Shown here: in pieces, positions 1-9,479 of the stretch
Layout of the letters: each line of letters opens with the position of its first letter
Numbering within the stretch: the first letter of the stretch is position 1
DNA from: Nitrincola schmidtii
GTDB lineage: Bacteria; Pseudomonadota; Gammaproteobacteria; Pseudomonadales; Balneatricaceae
Length of the DNA stretch: 64,000 bases
Assembly: GCF_008973715.1 (NCBI RefSeq)
Contig: NZ_WBOL01000010.1
Location: 62,001 to 126,000, forward strand
Direction of reading: 5' to 3'
Made by a program: the position numbers and the translations under genes
Notes under the pieces: model-generated
Seen by the model: only the letters and a program-made list of their open reading frames with translations
Told to the model about the DNA's origin: nothing
Database searches by the model: none

Positions 1-420
1 TACATGAACGCAATCAAGAATATTCTGCAACAAAATGGCTTTGATATGAGCCGTTACCACGAAGAATCCTTCGGAGCGACACCTGTCGATGTCACGGTCG
101 ATGTGTTGGAGCAGGTAGAGCAGGCAGAACTGGCCGCTGAAGAAGTTCAGCCAGAGGATCTGCTTCAAGTGGAGTTTCTCAGCAGTGGTAAAAGTGTTCG
201 TATCTTACCCAACGAAACTGTTCATGCTGCCGCCGCCAAATTAGGGCTACATATTCCCAAAGCCTGCGGTATGGGTATTTGTGGTACCTGTAGAGTCGAA
301 CTTAAATCAGGCGAAGTGGATATGGAGCATAACGGTGGTATTACCGATGAAGATATTGAAGAGGGTTATATCCTCTCCTGCTGTAGCCGTCCCAAAGGCA
401 ATGTCGTTGTTGATTTCTGA
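1..420 (+). CDS. gbcB: Glycine betaine demethylase reductase subunit, C-terminal part
   Basis: The reading frame is open from the first base, so the gene starts outside the window and only about the last 139 codons are present. The fragment ends with a plant-type 2Fe-2S ferredoxin domain: counting from the Met at base 4, Cys88, Cys93, Cys96 and Cys126 form the C-X4-C-X2-C-X29-C ligand set. The preceding residues match the end of a ferredoxin-reductase NAD-binding domain followed by an acidic linker. GbcB is known to pass electrons from NAD(P)H to the Rieske oxygenase GbcA, which removes one methyl group from glycine betaine as formaldehyde to give dimethylglycine. The call rests on domain layout and on the glyA-soxBDAG-purU genes that follow, the P. 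aeruginosa arrangement. Another ferredoxin reductase of the same fold cannot be fully excluded without the N-terminal half. Confidence 0.8.
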   Translation, partial: YMNAIKNILQQNGFDMSRYHEESFGATPVDVTVDVLEQVEQAELAAEEVQPEDLLQVEFLSSGKSVRILPNETVHAAAAKLGLHIPKACGMGICGTCRVELKSGEVDMEHNGGITDEDIEEGYILSCCSRPKGNVVVDF

Positions 421-442
421 TAAGGTGATGTACTGATGATTT

Positions 443-475
443 TGTCGCAAATTGATATCTGTGTCGCAAATAGAT
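443..475 (+). promoter_or_regulatory. Direct repeat, candidate AraC-family (GbdR) operator
   Basis: TGTCGCAAATTGAT (443-456) and TGTCGCAAATAGAT (462-475) differ at one base and start 19 bases apart in the same orientation. Direct half-sites with about two helical turns between them are typical for AraC-family activators. A weaker copy, TGTTGCAACTGGCG, is at 527-540. The pair lies in the 182-base gap between gbcB and glyA, upstream of the glyA-soxBDAG-purU-sdaA run that GbdR would be expected to activate. Binding by GbdR is inference. Confidence 0.4.
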
Positions 476-602
476 CACCTGCTGACGGTGGCGCGTATCT
501 GATATTGGGGCACTAGGGCTAACATCTGTTGCAACTGGCGCTTGATGCCCTTGCTAGAGCAAACAGTCTCTCAGCTAACAGAATAAAAGACAGGAGATAA
601 GC

Positions 603-1898
603 ATGAATAGTCGTGATGGTTTTTCAAGAGTTGACTCGTTACAAAATTATGATGTTGAACTCGCCACGATGCTGCAAGAGGAACATAGCCGTCAAGAAGC
701 ACACATCGAGCTGATTGCTTCTGAAAACTACACCAGCGTTCGTGTGATGGAAGCACAGGGTGGTCAGTTAACCAATAAGTACGCAGAGGGTTATCCAGGC
801 AAACGCTACTATGGTGGTTGTGAAGCCGTAGACAAGGTCGAAGCCTTGGCGATTAGTCGTGCTTGTGAACTCTTTGGTGCCCGCTATGCAAATGTTCAAC
901 CTCACTCTGGCGCCCAAGCCAATGCTGCGGTATTTATGGCGATGGTTCAGCCTGGTGATACCATTCTAGGCATGAGCTTAGCGCATGGTGGTCATTTAAC
1001 GCATGGTGCTGCACCCAATTTTTCCGGTAAATATTACAAAGCGGTTCAGTATGGTTTAAAGCCAGAAACCGGTGAAATTGACTATGATCAGGTCGAAGCG
1101 CTAGCTCGTGAGCATCAGCCAAAAATGATTATTGCGGGTTTCTCTGCCTATTCGTTAATTGTTGATTGGGCTCGTTTTAGAAAAATCGCAGATGAAGTCG
1201 GTGCGATTCTATTTGTTGATATGGCACACATTGCTGGACTGGTTGCGGCGGGTCTTTATCCTAGCCCATTACCTTTTGCTGATGTGGTCACTACCACCAC
1301 ACACAAAACCCTTCGTGGCCCCCGTGGCGGCATGATTTTGACCGCCCGTGATGATGAAGCCTTGCATAAAAAACTGAATGGTGCGGTATTCCCCGGTCAG
1401 CAAGGCGGACCATTAATGCATGTCATCGCTGCCAAGGCTGTCGCTTTTAAAGAAGCGATGGAACCTGCCTTTATCGATTATCAAAAGCAGGTGCTAGAAA
1501 ATGCACAAGTGATGGCATCGGTATTCATTGAGCGAGGCTACGATGTTGTCTCTGGTGGTACTAAAGATCACTTATTCCTAGTCTCATTGATTCGTCAGGG
1601 CTTGACCGGTAAGGATGCTGATGCAGCTCTGGGTCGTGCTCATATCACAGTGAACAAAAACTCAGTACCCAATGATCCACAAAGTCCTTTTGTCACTTCC
1701 GGTCTTCGCATCGGCACGCCTGCCATTACCTCACGTGGTTTTGGTGTTAAGGAGAGTCGTGCGTTATCAGGCTGGATCTGTGACATTTTGGATGTGATGT
1801 CAGCTGGTCAGTCTACAGATGCGATAGAGGCTGGAGTGCGTGCCAAAGTGGCTGAGCTTTGCTCACGCTTCCCTGTTTACACCGAAACCCGCGCCTAA
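603..1898 (+). CDS. glyA: Serine hydroxymethyltransferase
   Basis: PLP enzyme that interconverts glycine plus 5,10-methylene-THF with serine plus THF. The 431-residue protein has usual family length, with the IASENYTS block at residues 38-45, the PLP-contacting Asp206/His209 pair, and the Schiff-base lysine at Lys235 in the [14 protein letters not shown] motif. An AGGAG Shine-Dalgarno sequence precedes the ATG. It is the first gene of a tight run with soxBDAG and purU, 21 bases before soxB. Here its probable job is to join glycine from sarcosine oxidation to the methylene-THF made by the same enzyme, giving serine for the dehydratase downstream. It is therefore likely the catabolic paralogue (GlyA1 type); a second housekeeping copy may exist elsewhere. 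Confidence 0.95.
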   Translation: MNSRDGFSRVDSLQNYDVELATMLQEEHSRQEAHIELIASENYTSVRVMEAQGGQLTNKYAEGYPGKRYYGGCEAVDKVEALAISRACELFGARYANVQPHSGAQANAAVFMAMVQPGDTILGMSLAHGGHLTHGAAPNFSGKYYKAVQYGLKPETGEIDYDQVEALAREHQPKMIIAGFSAYSLIVDWARFRKIADEVGAILFVDMAHIAGLVAAGLYPSPLPFADVVTTTTHKTLRGPRGGMILTARDDEALHKKLNGAVFPGQQGGPLMHVIAAKAVAFKEAMEPAFIDYQKQVLENAQVMASVFIERGYDVVSGGTKDHLFLVSLIRQGLTGKDADAALGRAHITVNKNSVPNDPQSPFVTSGLRIGTPAITSRGFGVKESRALSGWICDILDVMSAGQSTDAIEAGVRAKVAELCSRFPVYTETRA

Positions 1899-1919
1899 TC
1901 AGGCACAGGAGAAAATATA

Positions 1920-3170
1920 ATGCAGCGTTATTCCGGTTTTGGTTTAGCTAAACACGCGCTTACTCACAATGAAAATTGGCAGCGTATGTGGCGTAACCCA
2001 GTCCCCAAGAAAAAATATGATGTCATCATAGTGGGTGGCGGTGGTCATGGATTGGCAACCGCTTACTACCTAGCGAAAGAGTGTGGCGTTACCAATGTCG
2101 CCGTGATTGAAAAAGGCTGGTTAGGTGGCGGTAATACGGCACGAAATACCACCATTGTGCGCTCCAATTACCTATGGGATGAAGCGGCTGCATTGTATGA
2201 GCATTCCATGAAGCTTTGGGAAGGTCTTTCACTAGATCTGAACTATAACGTGATGTTCTCTCAACGTGGTGTATTGAACCTGGGTCATACCTTGCAAGAT
2301 ATGCGTGACATTCAACGTCGTGTGAATGCCAATCGCTTGAATGGTATTGATGGTGAGGTTCTGGATGCACAGCAGGTTAAAGAGATCTGTCCTGTTTTAG
2401 ATTGTTCACCTAACACCCGTTACCCTGTATTAGGTGCTTCATGGCAACCTCGTGGTGGTGTTGCGCGTCACGATGCAGTGGCCTGGGGTTATGCACGGGG
2501 TGCGGATGCCTTGGGTGTGGATCTGATTCAGCAAACCGAAGTGGTCGGTATGCGCATTGAAGACGGTCAAATTATTGGTGTGGAAACCACGCGAGGCTTT
2601 ATCGGTGCAGAAACCGTGGGCTGTGTTGCGGCTGGTAACTCCAGTGTACTGGCTAAAATGGCCGGTATTAAGTTGCCATTAGAATCGCACCCATTGCAAG
2701 CCTTGGTTTCTGAGCCTATTAAACCGGTATTAGATACCGTAGTGATGTCAAACCATGTGCATGGCTATTGCAGCCAATCTGACAAAGGCGATTTGGTGAT
2801 TGGCGCGGGTATTGATGGTTACAACGGTTACGGCCAGCGTGGCAGTTACCCAACCATCGAGCACACTTTGCAAGCCATTGTTGAGATGTTCCCAACGTTT
2901 TCTCGTGTGCGCATGAACCGTCAATGGGGTGGCATCGTGGATACTTGCCCTGATGCGTGTCCTATTCTGTCAGCAACCCCTGTCAAAGGATTGTTCTTTA
3001 ACTGTGGTTGGGGAACCGGTGGCTTTAAAGCGACTCCTGGCTCTGGAAATGTGTTTGCATGGACACTGGCGAAAGGTGTGGCTCATCCAATCGCAGCACC
3101 TTTCAGTATCGACCGCTTTGTCAGCGGAAAATTAATTGATGAACACGGCGCCGCCGGTGTTGCCCACTAA
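1920..3170 (+). CDS. soxB: Sarcosine oxidase beta subunit
   Basis: Catalytic FAD subunit of heterotetrameric sarcosine oxidase, which oxidises sarcosine to glycine with release of H2O2 and transfer of the methyl carbon to THF. The 416-residue protein has an N-terminal dinucleotide-binding GGGGHG motif at residues 39-44 and a DAO-type fold. His184 in the GGVARHD segment corresponds by context to the histidine that carries covalent FMN in the Corynebacterium enzyme; that assignment is inference. The gene follows glyA by 21 bases and precedes soxD by 15, in the canonical B-D-A-G order. The ATG is preceded by AGGAG. Confidence 0.95.
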   Translation: MQRYSGFGLAKHALTHNENWQRMWRNPVPKKKYDVIIVGGGGHGLATAYYLAKECGVTNVAVIEKGWLGGGNTARNTTIVRSNYLWDEAAALYEHSMKLWEGLSLDLNYNVMFSQRGVLNLGHTLQDMRDIQRRVNANRLNGIDGEVLDAQQVKEICPVLDCSPNTRYPVLGASWQPRGGVARHDAVAWGYARGADALGVDLIQQTEVVGMRIEDGQIIGVETTRGFIGAETVGCVAAGNSSVLAKMAGIKLPLESHPLQALVSEPIKPVLDTVVMSNHVHGYCSQSDKGDLVIGAGIDGYNGYGQRGSYPTIEHTLQAIVEMFPTFSRVRMNRQWGGIVDTCPDACPILSATPVKGLFFNCGWGTGGFKATPGSGNVFAWTLAKGVAHPIAAPFSIDRFVSGKLIDEHGAAGVAH

Positions 3171-3185
3171 TCTGAGGGAATTGTT

Positions 3186-3494
3186 ATGTTTCATATTTAC
3201 TGTCCCTATTGTGGGGAGCATCGAGAAGAAAACGAGTTTCGACCCAAAGGTCAGGCGCATATCATGCGTCCAAAAGATCCAGAATCCTGCTCTGATGAAG
3301 AGTGGGCAGATTATCTGTTCTTCCGCGATAACCCCAAGGGTATTCATCATGAGATGTGGGTTCACGCGACCGGCTGTCGTAAGTTTTTTAATATGACCCG
3401 CGATACCGTCAGTTACGAGATCCTTGAAGTTTATAAAATGGGTGAACAACCTAAGATTACTGCAGCCAGTCGTGTCGTTGGAGGCGAAAAATGA
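3186..3494 (+). CDS. soxD: Sarcosine oxidase delta subunit
   Basis: Small zinc-binding subunit of heterotetrameric sarcosine oxidase. The 102-residue protein has the N-terminal Cys6-X2-Cys9 pair and a second pair, His60 and Cys64 in the HATGC segment, which together form the family's single zinc site. Its length matches the family. The end overlaps the start of soxA by four bases (ATGA), so translation of the two is probably coupled. Two overlapping open frames in this stretch (one forward, one reverse) are shadows; this frame has the conserved cysteines and fits between soxB and soxA. Confidence 0.95.
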   Translation: MFHIYCPYCGEHREENEFRPKGQAHIMRPKDPESCSDEEWADYLFFRDNPKGIHHEMWVHATGCRKFFNMTRDTVSYEILEVYKMGEQPKITAASRVVGGEK

Positions 3495-6400
3495 GTCAAG
3501 CCAATCGTCTCAGTCAAGGCGGTCAAATTGACCGTAGCAAACAGATTAACTTTACCTTTAACGGATTGCGTTATACCGGTTATGAAGGCGATACCTTAGC
3601 TTCTGCTTTATTGGCTAATGGCGTAGATATCGTCAACCGCAGTTTTAAGTATTCCCGTCCACGGGGCATTGTCGCCTCTAATGCGGCTGAACCTAATGCG
3701 ATTGTTCAATTAGGAAGTACCGAAGCGACTCAAGTACCTAACGTCCGTGCGACACAACAGGCGCTGTACGAAGGGTTATCAGCGCGCAGCACCAATGGCT
3801 GGCCTAACGTCAATAACGATGCCATGGGCCTTGTTGGCAAGCTCGGTGGGCCGATGATGGGTCCGGGTTTTTATTACAAAACTTTTATGGCACCAGCATC
3901 CATGTGGATGACCTACGAGAAATTTATTCGTAAAGCCGCAGGTTTGGGTCGTGCGCCTAACGAGAATGATCCTGATATTTATGATCATTACAATCGACAC
4001 TGTGACCTGTTGATTATCGGTGCGGGTCCTGCCGGCTTAGCGGCTGCGTTAACGGCTGCGAATAGTGGTGCAAGAGTCATCATCTGTGATGAGCAAGAGA
4101 GTTTTGGTGGCTCATTACTGGAAACTGCTGACCCATTGAATGGCAAGCCAGCTTCTGAGTGGGTATCGCAAGTGGTAGAACAACTTGCCGCCAATAACGA
4201 TGTACTGATGCTGCCCAGAACGACCGCAAATGGTTATCACGATCATAACTTTGTAACCCTGCATGAGCGTCGCACAGAGCATCTTGCCGACAAAGCGCCG
4301 ATTGCGCATCAAGCGCGCAGTCGTATGCATCATATTCGTGCTAAACAGGTAATTTTGGCCACGGGTGCTCAAGAGCGTCCTGTGGTTTACGCAAATAACG
4401 ATGTCCCCGGTAACATGATATGCAGTGCGGTTTCTGCTTATATTCGCCGTTATGCGGTTGTACCCGGTCAAAAGCTGGTGGTAACCACCGGTAATGATAG
4501 TGGCTATCAAGCTGCATTAGATTGGCAAGCAGCTGGACGCGAAGTCGTGGCGATTGTCGACTGCCGCGCGAATCCTGATGGTGATTTGGTTAAACAAGCG
4601 CGTCAAAAAGGTATTCGCATCATTGCTGGTAGTGCAGTATTCGAAGCTAAGGGTAGTAAACGAGTGACCGGTGCGCGAGTCGCTGCAGTGGATCTAAATG
4701 CGTTTACACTCAAAGGTGATGTAGAAGATTTGGGTTGTGACACGATTGCCAGCAGTGGTGGTTTTAGTCCTGTTGTTCACCTTGCTGCACATACCGGTGC
4801 TCGTCCTGTCTGGAATGAAGAAGCTATTGGTTTTGTTCCAGGTAAAGTAAAAGGAGTGATTCCTGTCGGTGGAGTGGATGCGATCTATCCCTTAAATGAG
4901 GTGTTGCAATCAGGCCACCAAGCAGCAGTTCAGGCAATTGAAAGTTGTGGTTATACCTTAACGCCTCTTGAATTACCTAAAGCCACGGGTCGTGTTGAAG
5001 GCAAAGCTGCGGCACTTTTTCAAGTACCGCATCTAAAGTCGACCAGTCGTGCACCGAAACAGTTTGTTGATTTACAAAATGATGTCACTGCGGCGGGTAT
5101 CGAGTTAGCAACGCGTGAAGGTTTTGAATCGATTGAGCACGTTAAGCGATACACCGCCTTAGGATTTGGCACCGATCAAGGTAAGTTGGGCAATATCAAT
5201 GGCATGGCGATTACCGCCCGGTTGTTGGGACGCACCATCCCTGAAACAGGTACGACGGTATTTCGTCCCAACTACACCGGTATCACCTTTGGAGCGATTG
5301 CGGGGCGTCATGCCGGCGCTTTATTTGATCCAGAACGTTATACGGCTATGCATCAATGGCACCTGCAACGTGGCGCAAAGTTTGAGGATGTTGGTCAATG
5401 GAAGCGTCCTTGGTATTTCCCGATCGGCAACGAAACCATGCATGAGGCTGTGGCGCGTGAATGCCGAGCGGTGCGTGAACAAGTCGGCATATTGGACGCG
5501 TCAACACTGGGTAAAATTGATATTCAAGGTAAAGATTCTCGTGACTTTTTAGCGCGTGTTTATACTAATAAATGGGCGCAGCTAGGGCTTAACAAATGCC
5601 GTTACGGCTTGATGTGTAAAGATGATGGCATGGTGATGGATGATGGTGTGACCACCTGTTTGGGTGACAATCACTTCTTGATGACCACGACCACTGGCGG
5701 TGCTGCAGGTATTTTAGAATGGCTTGAACTATGGCATCAAACCGAGTGGCCTGAACTGGAAGTCTATTTCAACAGTGTCACCGATCATTGGGCAACCATG
5801 ACCATTACCGGTCCGAATGCCCGAGATCTGTTGTCAGAAATTACTGACATTGATCTAGCTAAAGACAGCTTTAAGTTCATGGAATGCCGCGAAGGAATGG
5901 TTGCGAATGTGCCTGCACGAGTGTATCGCATCTCCTTTACCGGTGAATTAACTTACGAAATAAACGTGCAGGCTAACTATGCTATGCATGTTTGGAAAGC
6001 CCTGTTTGAACATGAAGAAACCTATGGTCTGACGCCATACGGAACAGAAACCATGCACGTATTACGTGCAGAAAAAGGTTTCATTATCGTAGGTCAAGAC
6101 ACTGACGGGTCTGTCACGCCTGAAGATTTGGGAATGCAGTGGTGTGTGGGTTATGACAAACCTTTCTCTTGGATAGGAAAGCGTGCTTTATCGAGACCTG
6201 ATACACGTCGGAAAGATAGAAAGCAATTGGTCGGTTTATTGCCCAGTGATCCCAAGGTTGTTTTGGAAGAGGGCGCTCAAATCGTTTTCGATCCTAAACA
6301 GCAAGTACCGATGAAAATGAAAGGGCATGTGACCTCAAGCTATTACAGTCCAACACTGGGACAAGGTTTTGCGTTGGCACTGGTGATGGGTGGAGCAGAG

Positions 6401-6508
6401 CGGATGGGTGAAACCGTATTTATGCCGATGGCTGATGGTACTGTCTATGAAGCCAAAATCGTTAGCCCAATTTTCCTAGATCCTAAAGGAGAGCGCCAGA
6501 ATGTCTAA
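3491..6508 (+). CDS. soxA: Sarcosine oxidase alpha subunit
   Basis: Large subunit of heterotetrameric sarcosine oxidase, binding NAD+ and folate. In the 1005-residue product, residues 18-80 look like a ferredoxin-like fold without Fe-S cysteines. An NAD-binding Rossmann motif (GAGPAG) lies near residue 176, and the C-terminal third (about 620-990) is a GcvT/aminomethyltransferase domain that takes the oxidised methyl carbon onto tetrahydrofolate as methylene-THF. The gene overlaps soxD by 4 bases and soxG by 8. Length and domain order are those of a complete SoxA. The folate domain is what links this operon to purU and glyA: with THF present, little free formaldehyde should be made. Confidence 0.96.
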   Translation: MSQANRLSQGGQIDRSKQINFTFNGLRYTGYEGDTLASALLANGVDIVNRSFKYSRPRGIVASNAAEPNAIVQLGSTEATQVPNVRATQQALYEGLSARSTNGWPNVNNDAMGLVGKLGGPMMGPGFYYKTFMAPASMWMTYEKFIRKAAGLGRAPNENDPDIYDHYNRHCDLLIIGAGPAGLAAALTAANSGARVIICDEQESFGGSLLETADPLNGKPASEWVSQVVEQLAANNDVLMLPRTTANGYHDHNFVTLHERRTEHLADKAPIAHQARSRMHHIRAKQVILATGAQERPVVYANNDVPGNMICSAVSAYIRRYAVVPGQKLVVTTGNDSGYQAALDWQAAGREVVAIVDCRANPDGDLVKQARQKGIRIIAGSAVFEAKGSKRVTGARVAAVDLNAFTLKGDVEDLGCDTIASSGGFSPVVHLAAHTGARPVWNEEAIGFVPGKVKGVIPVGGVDAIYPLNEVLQSGHQAAVQAIESCGYTLTPLELPKATGRVEGKAAALFQVPHLKSTSRAPKQFVDLQNDVTAAGIELATREGFESIEHVKRYTALGFGTDQGKLGNINGMAITARLLGRTIPETGTTVFRPNYTGITFGAIAGRHAGALFDPERYTAMHQWHLQRGAKFEDVGQWKRPWYFPIGNETMHEAVARECRAVREQVGILDASTLGKIDIQGKDSRDFLARVYTNKWAQLGLNKCRYGLMCKDDGMVMDDGVTTCLGDNHFLMTTTTGGAAGILEWLELWHQTEWPELEVYFNSVTDHWATMTITGPNARDLLSEITDIDLAKDSFKFMECREGMVANVPARVYRISFTGELTYEINVQANYAMHVWKALFEHEETYGLTPYGTETMHVLRAEKGFIIVGQDTDGSVTPEDLGMQWCVGYDKPFSWIGKRALSRPDTRRKDRKQLVGLLPSDPKVVLEEGAQIVFDPKQQVPMKMKGHVTSSYYSPTLGQGFALALVMGGAERMGETVFMPMADGTVYEAKIVSPIFLDPKGERQNV

Positions 6509-7124
6509 TGTAGCTGTATTTGATCAAAACGCTGGCATCGGCGTACTGGCTGAATCACCCTTGGCACATGTCAGTGGTGTTAAAGGTGGTCACACCCCTG
6601 GCGTTGTTATTCATGAGAAAGCGTTTCTCGGCTACCTGACTTTACGAGGAAACTCTGCTGATTCCTCATTCTGTTCAGGTGTCGAGCAAGCATTGGGGAT
6701 GCCGCTTCCTACAGAGCCTCTTAGCCTGCATCAAAACCAACAAAAGGGCAGTAGTATCCAGTGGCTATCGCCCGATGAGTGGCTGATCGTGGTTCAAGGA
6801 GGAACCGAGTATGAAACTGAAATGGCACTGCGTACTGAATTATCGAGTCATTTTGCTGTGGTCAATATCAGTGGTGGCCAAACATTGCTAACCCTGAGTG
6901 GTTCGGCTGCACAAGACGTGTTACATAAGTCGACAGTGTATGATGTTCATCCACGTAATTTTCCAGTCGGTAAGGCAGTAGCGACAAACTTTGCCAAAGC
7001 TACCGCGATTATTCGTCGTCCTTCAGAAGGGACTTGGGAGCTGATCGTTCGTCGCAGCTTTGCAGATTATTGTTACCGTTGGTTAATCGATGCGAGCCAA
7101 GAGTTTGGAGTGGATTATGAGTAG
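6501..7124 (+). CDS. soxG: Sarcosine oxidase gamma subunit
   Basis: Fourth subunit of the sarcosine oxidase heterotetramer. The family shares a fold with the GcvT-like domain and has a structural role in the complex. The 207-residue protein includes the conserved segment around LSPDEWLIV (near residue 90) and the C-terminal RRSFADY block. It overlaps soxA by 8 bases and purU by 8 bases, so soxA-soxG-purU are probably translated together. Identification relies on operon position as well as sequence, since gamma subunits diverge quickly. Confidence 0.93.
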   Translation: MSNVAVFDQNAGIGVLAESPLAHVSGVKGGHTPGVVIHEKAFLGYLTLRGNSADSSFCSGVEQALGMPLPTEPLSLHQNQQKGSSIQWLSPDEWLIVVQGGTEYETEMALRTELSSHFAVVNISGGQTLLTLSGSAAQDVLHKSTVYDVHPRNFPVGKAVATNFAKATAIIRRPSEGTWELIVRRSFADYCYRWLIDASQEFGVDYE

Positions 7125-7986
7125 GGTTCGCACTAGTTGGATCTTTACCGCTCAGTGTCCCAGTCGTATCGGTACAGTAGATGTGGTGACCCGTTTTCTG
7201 CGAGAAGAAAACTGCTATATCACTGAGCTTAACTCCTTCGACGATCGCGATAGTCAAGGTTTTGTTATTCGGGTCGAGTTTAGACCCGAAACAGAAGGCT
7301 TTAATAGTGAAAGCTTCCTAGAGCGTTTTCAGCCAAGGGCAGTCGAATTTGATATGGATTTTGAACTGACGGCGCCCGGCACCAAAATGCCGGTTGTGAT
7401 TATGGTTTCTAAGTCAGATCATTGCTTAAATGATCTGCTATATCGTTATCGTACCGGTCAACTCTCTATCGATATTCGTGCCATAGTGTCTAACCATCCT
7501 GATCTGGAAACCCTGGCACAGTGGCATAACTTGCCTTACTACCATTTCCCTATCACTGCAGACACCAAAGCAGAGCAAGAGGCGCAAGTATGGCAGGTGG
7601 TGGAAGAAACGGGCGCAGAACTGGTTATTTTAGCGCGTTATATGCAAGTGCTTTCGGCTGAGATGTGCGAAAAACTTTCCGGTAAAGCGATCAACATTCA
7701 TCACTCCTTACTTCCCGGCTTTAAAGGTGCGCGTCCTTACCATCAGGCTTACGACAAGGGTGTTAAGTTGGTGGGAGCTACGGCGCATTACATCAATAAT
7801 GATCTTGATGAAGGACCGATTATTGCTCAGGGTGTGGAGCCGGTTGACCATACTCATTATCCAGAGGACTTGATCGAAAAAGGGCGTGATATTGAATGTC
7901 TAACCCTCTCTAGAGCGGTAAGTTATCATATTGAACGACGCGTGTTTTTGCTGCAAAAAGGGAAAACGGTCGTTTTTGCTAGTTAG
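7117..7986 (+). CDS. purU: Formyltetrahydrofolate deformylase
   Basis: Hydrolyses 10-formyl-THF to formate and THF. An N-terminal ACT domain (residues 5-85) is followed by a formyltransferase-fold domain with the catalytic triad Asn193, His195 and Asp231 in the INIHHSLLPG and DLDEGPII motifs. The open frame extends back to 7090, but the ATG at 7117 has GGAG six bases upstream and gives 289 residues, the usual length, so I prefer it. It overlaps the end of soxG. In this operon the enzyme likely regenerates free THF when methylene-THF from sarcosine oxidase builds up, with formate as the one-carbon outlet. This matches purU2 next to soxG in Pseudomonas. Confidence 0.95.
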   Translation: MSRVRTSWIFTAQCPSRIGTVDVVTRFLREENCYITELNSFDDRDSQGFVIRVEFRPETEGFNSESFLERFQPRAVEFDMDFELTAPGTKMPVVIMVSKSDHCLNDLLYRYRTGQLSIDIRAIVSNHPDLETLAQWHNLPYYHFPITADTKAEQEAQVWQVVEETGAELVILARYMQVLSAEMCEKLSGKAINIHHSLLPGFKGARPYHQAYDKGVKLVGATAHYINNDLDEGPIIAQGVEPVDHTHYPEDLIEKGRDIECLTLSRAVSYHIERRVFLLQKGKTVVFAS

Positions 7987-8031
7987 TCTAGCGTTGCTGT
8001 TGCCATAATAACGATAAAACTGAGTGTGACC

Positions 8032-9411
8032 ATGTCCATAAGTGTATTTGATCTTTTCAAAATTGGGGTTGGGCCATCGAGTTCACATACCGTTGGACCC
8101 ATGAGTGCCGCGTGTGACTTTGCCACCGTTCTTGATGCACGCAATTTATTGAACAGCGTTAAGCGCATAGAAGTTCGTTTGTACGGTTCTTTATCAGCGA
8201 CAGGTAAAGGGCACGCCACAGACAAGGCCATTATTATGGGGCTGATGGGGGAGCGTCCTGATCGAATCGATCCAAGCGTGATTAATGCTCGTGTTGAAGA
8301 ATTAATCTCCACTGAAACCTTGTTCCTGTATCAACATAAGCACATTCCTTTTATATGGGATCGAGACATGGTGTTTTTAGAGGAGGTGTTACCACGTCAC
8401 CCTAATGCCATGTCGATTACTGCCTATGATGATGAAAAAGCGCTGTACCAAAACACCTATTACTCCATCGGTGGTGGCTTTGTTATTACCGATGAAGAAG
8501 CTCAAGATGATAAGTTGGTGCTGCACACTTCCTCATTACCTTATGAATTTAATACGGCTGAAGAACTGTTAAGACTCTGCAAAGAACATCAGATGAGCAT
8601 CAGTGAGTTGATGCTGGAAAATGAAAAAGTCTGGCGAAGTGAAGCAGATATCCGTTCGGGATTATGGAAAATCTGGGAAGCGATGCACGAATGTGTGGAA
8701 AATGGCTTAAAGCATGGTGGTATTCTTCCGGGTGGATTGAATGTACGTCGTCGTGCGCCAGATTTCTTTCAACGGCTAAAAGCCGTTGAGCAAAACCCTA
8801 ATGTGATCTCGACCACTTTTTCAGTGATGGATTGGGTGAATGTTTACGCTTTGGCGGTTAATGAAGAGAATGCAGCCGGTGGTCGTATGGTGACTGCGCC
8901 AACCAATGGTGCCGCGGGCATCATTCCTGCGGTGTTGTGCTATTACGTTAAGTTTGAACCGACTTCCTGTGAAAAGCAGGTGGTAGACTTTCTGTTAGCC
9001 GCCGGTGCCGTGGGTATCTTATGTAAGAAAAACGCCTCGATCTCTGGTGCTGAAGTAGGCTGTCAGGGTGAAGTGGGTTCAGCTTGTGCTATGGCTGCTG
9101 CTGGATTATGCCAAGTCTTAGGAGGCACGCCTTCACAAGTCGAAAATGCCGCTGAAATAGGTTTAGAGCATAATCTAGGGTTAACCTGCGATCCGGTGGG
9201 GGGCTTGGTGCAAGTGCCTTGCATTGAACGAAATGCTATCGCGTCCATTAAAGCGATTAACGCCGCACAAATGGCATTACGTGGTGATGGTGAACACTTT
9301 ATCTCTCTTGATAAAGTCATCCGTACCATGCGCGATACGGGTCGTGATATGCAGGATAAGTATAAGGAAACTTCACGTGGCGGATTGGCCGTGAACGCTA
9401 TAGAGTGCTAG
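8032..9411 (+). CDS. sdaA: L-serine ammonia-lyase, iron-sulfur type
   Basis: Converts L-serine to pyruvate and ammonia, the exit from betaine catabolism. The N-terminal [11 protein letters not shown] segment and the C-terminal alpha domain are those of the single-chain bacterial enzyme. With the ATG at 8032 the protein has 459 residues; Cys344, Cys386 and Cys397 are the expected 4Fe-4S ligands and the last residue is Cys459. The Legionella enzyme has nearly the same spacing (343, 385, 396, 458), and its terminal Cys occupies the fourth iron site until serine displaces it. A GTG six bases upstream (8026) is an alternative start; neither has a strong ribosome site. The gene is 45 bases after purU and probably co-transcribed. 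It could equally be named sdaB. Confidence 0.94.
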   Translation: MSISVFDLFKIGVGPSSSHTVGPMSAACDFATVLDARNLLNSVKRIEVRLYGSLSATGKGHATDKAIIMGLMGERPDRIDPSVINARVEELISTETLFLYQHKHIPFIWDRDMVFLEEVLPRHPNAMSITAYDDEKALYQNTYYSIGGGFVITDEEAQDDKLVLHTSSLPYEFNTAEELLRLCKEHQMSISELMLENEKVWRSEADIRSGLWKIWEAMHECVENGLKHGGILPGGLNVRRRAPDFFQRLKAVEQNPNVISTTFSVMDWVNVYALAVNEENAAGGRMVTAPTNGAAGIIPAVLCYYVKFEPTSCEKQVVDFLLAAGAVGILCKKNASISGAEVGCQGEVGSACAMAAAGLCQVLGGTPSQVENAAEIGLEHNLGLTCDPVGGLVQVPCIERNAIASIKAINAAQMALRGDGEHFISLDKVIRTMRDTGRDMQDKYKETSRGGLAVNAIEC

Positions 9412-9431
9412 AAATTCAGTACGCTTTAAGT

Positions 9432-9464
9432 ATACAGAACGCCCGCTTTGCGGGCGTTCTGTAT
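9432..9464. terminator. Bidirectional terminator between sdaA and gbdR
   Basis: A perfect 15-base inverted repeat (left arm 9432-9446, TTT loop, right arm 9450-9464) with a GC-rich core (CGCCCGC/GCGGGCG) lies between two convergent genes. The A/T-rich edges of the stem could serve as a short U-tract in either direction. Confidence 0.8.
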
Positions 9465-9479
9465 TAACGATAACAGTAT

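Noticed and set aside
3132-3449. Alternative frames over soxD on both strands
   Set aside because: Only the 3186-3494 frame has the zinc-ligand cysteines and the tight soxB-soxD-soxA junctions.
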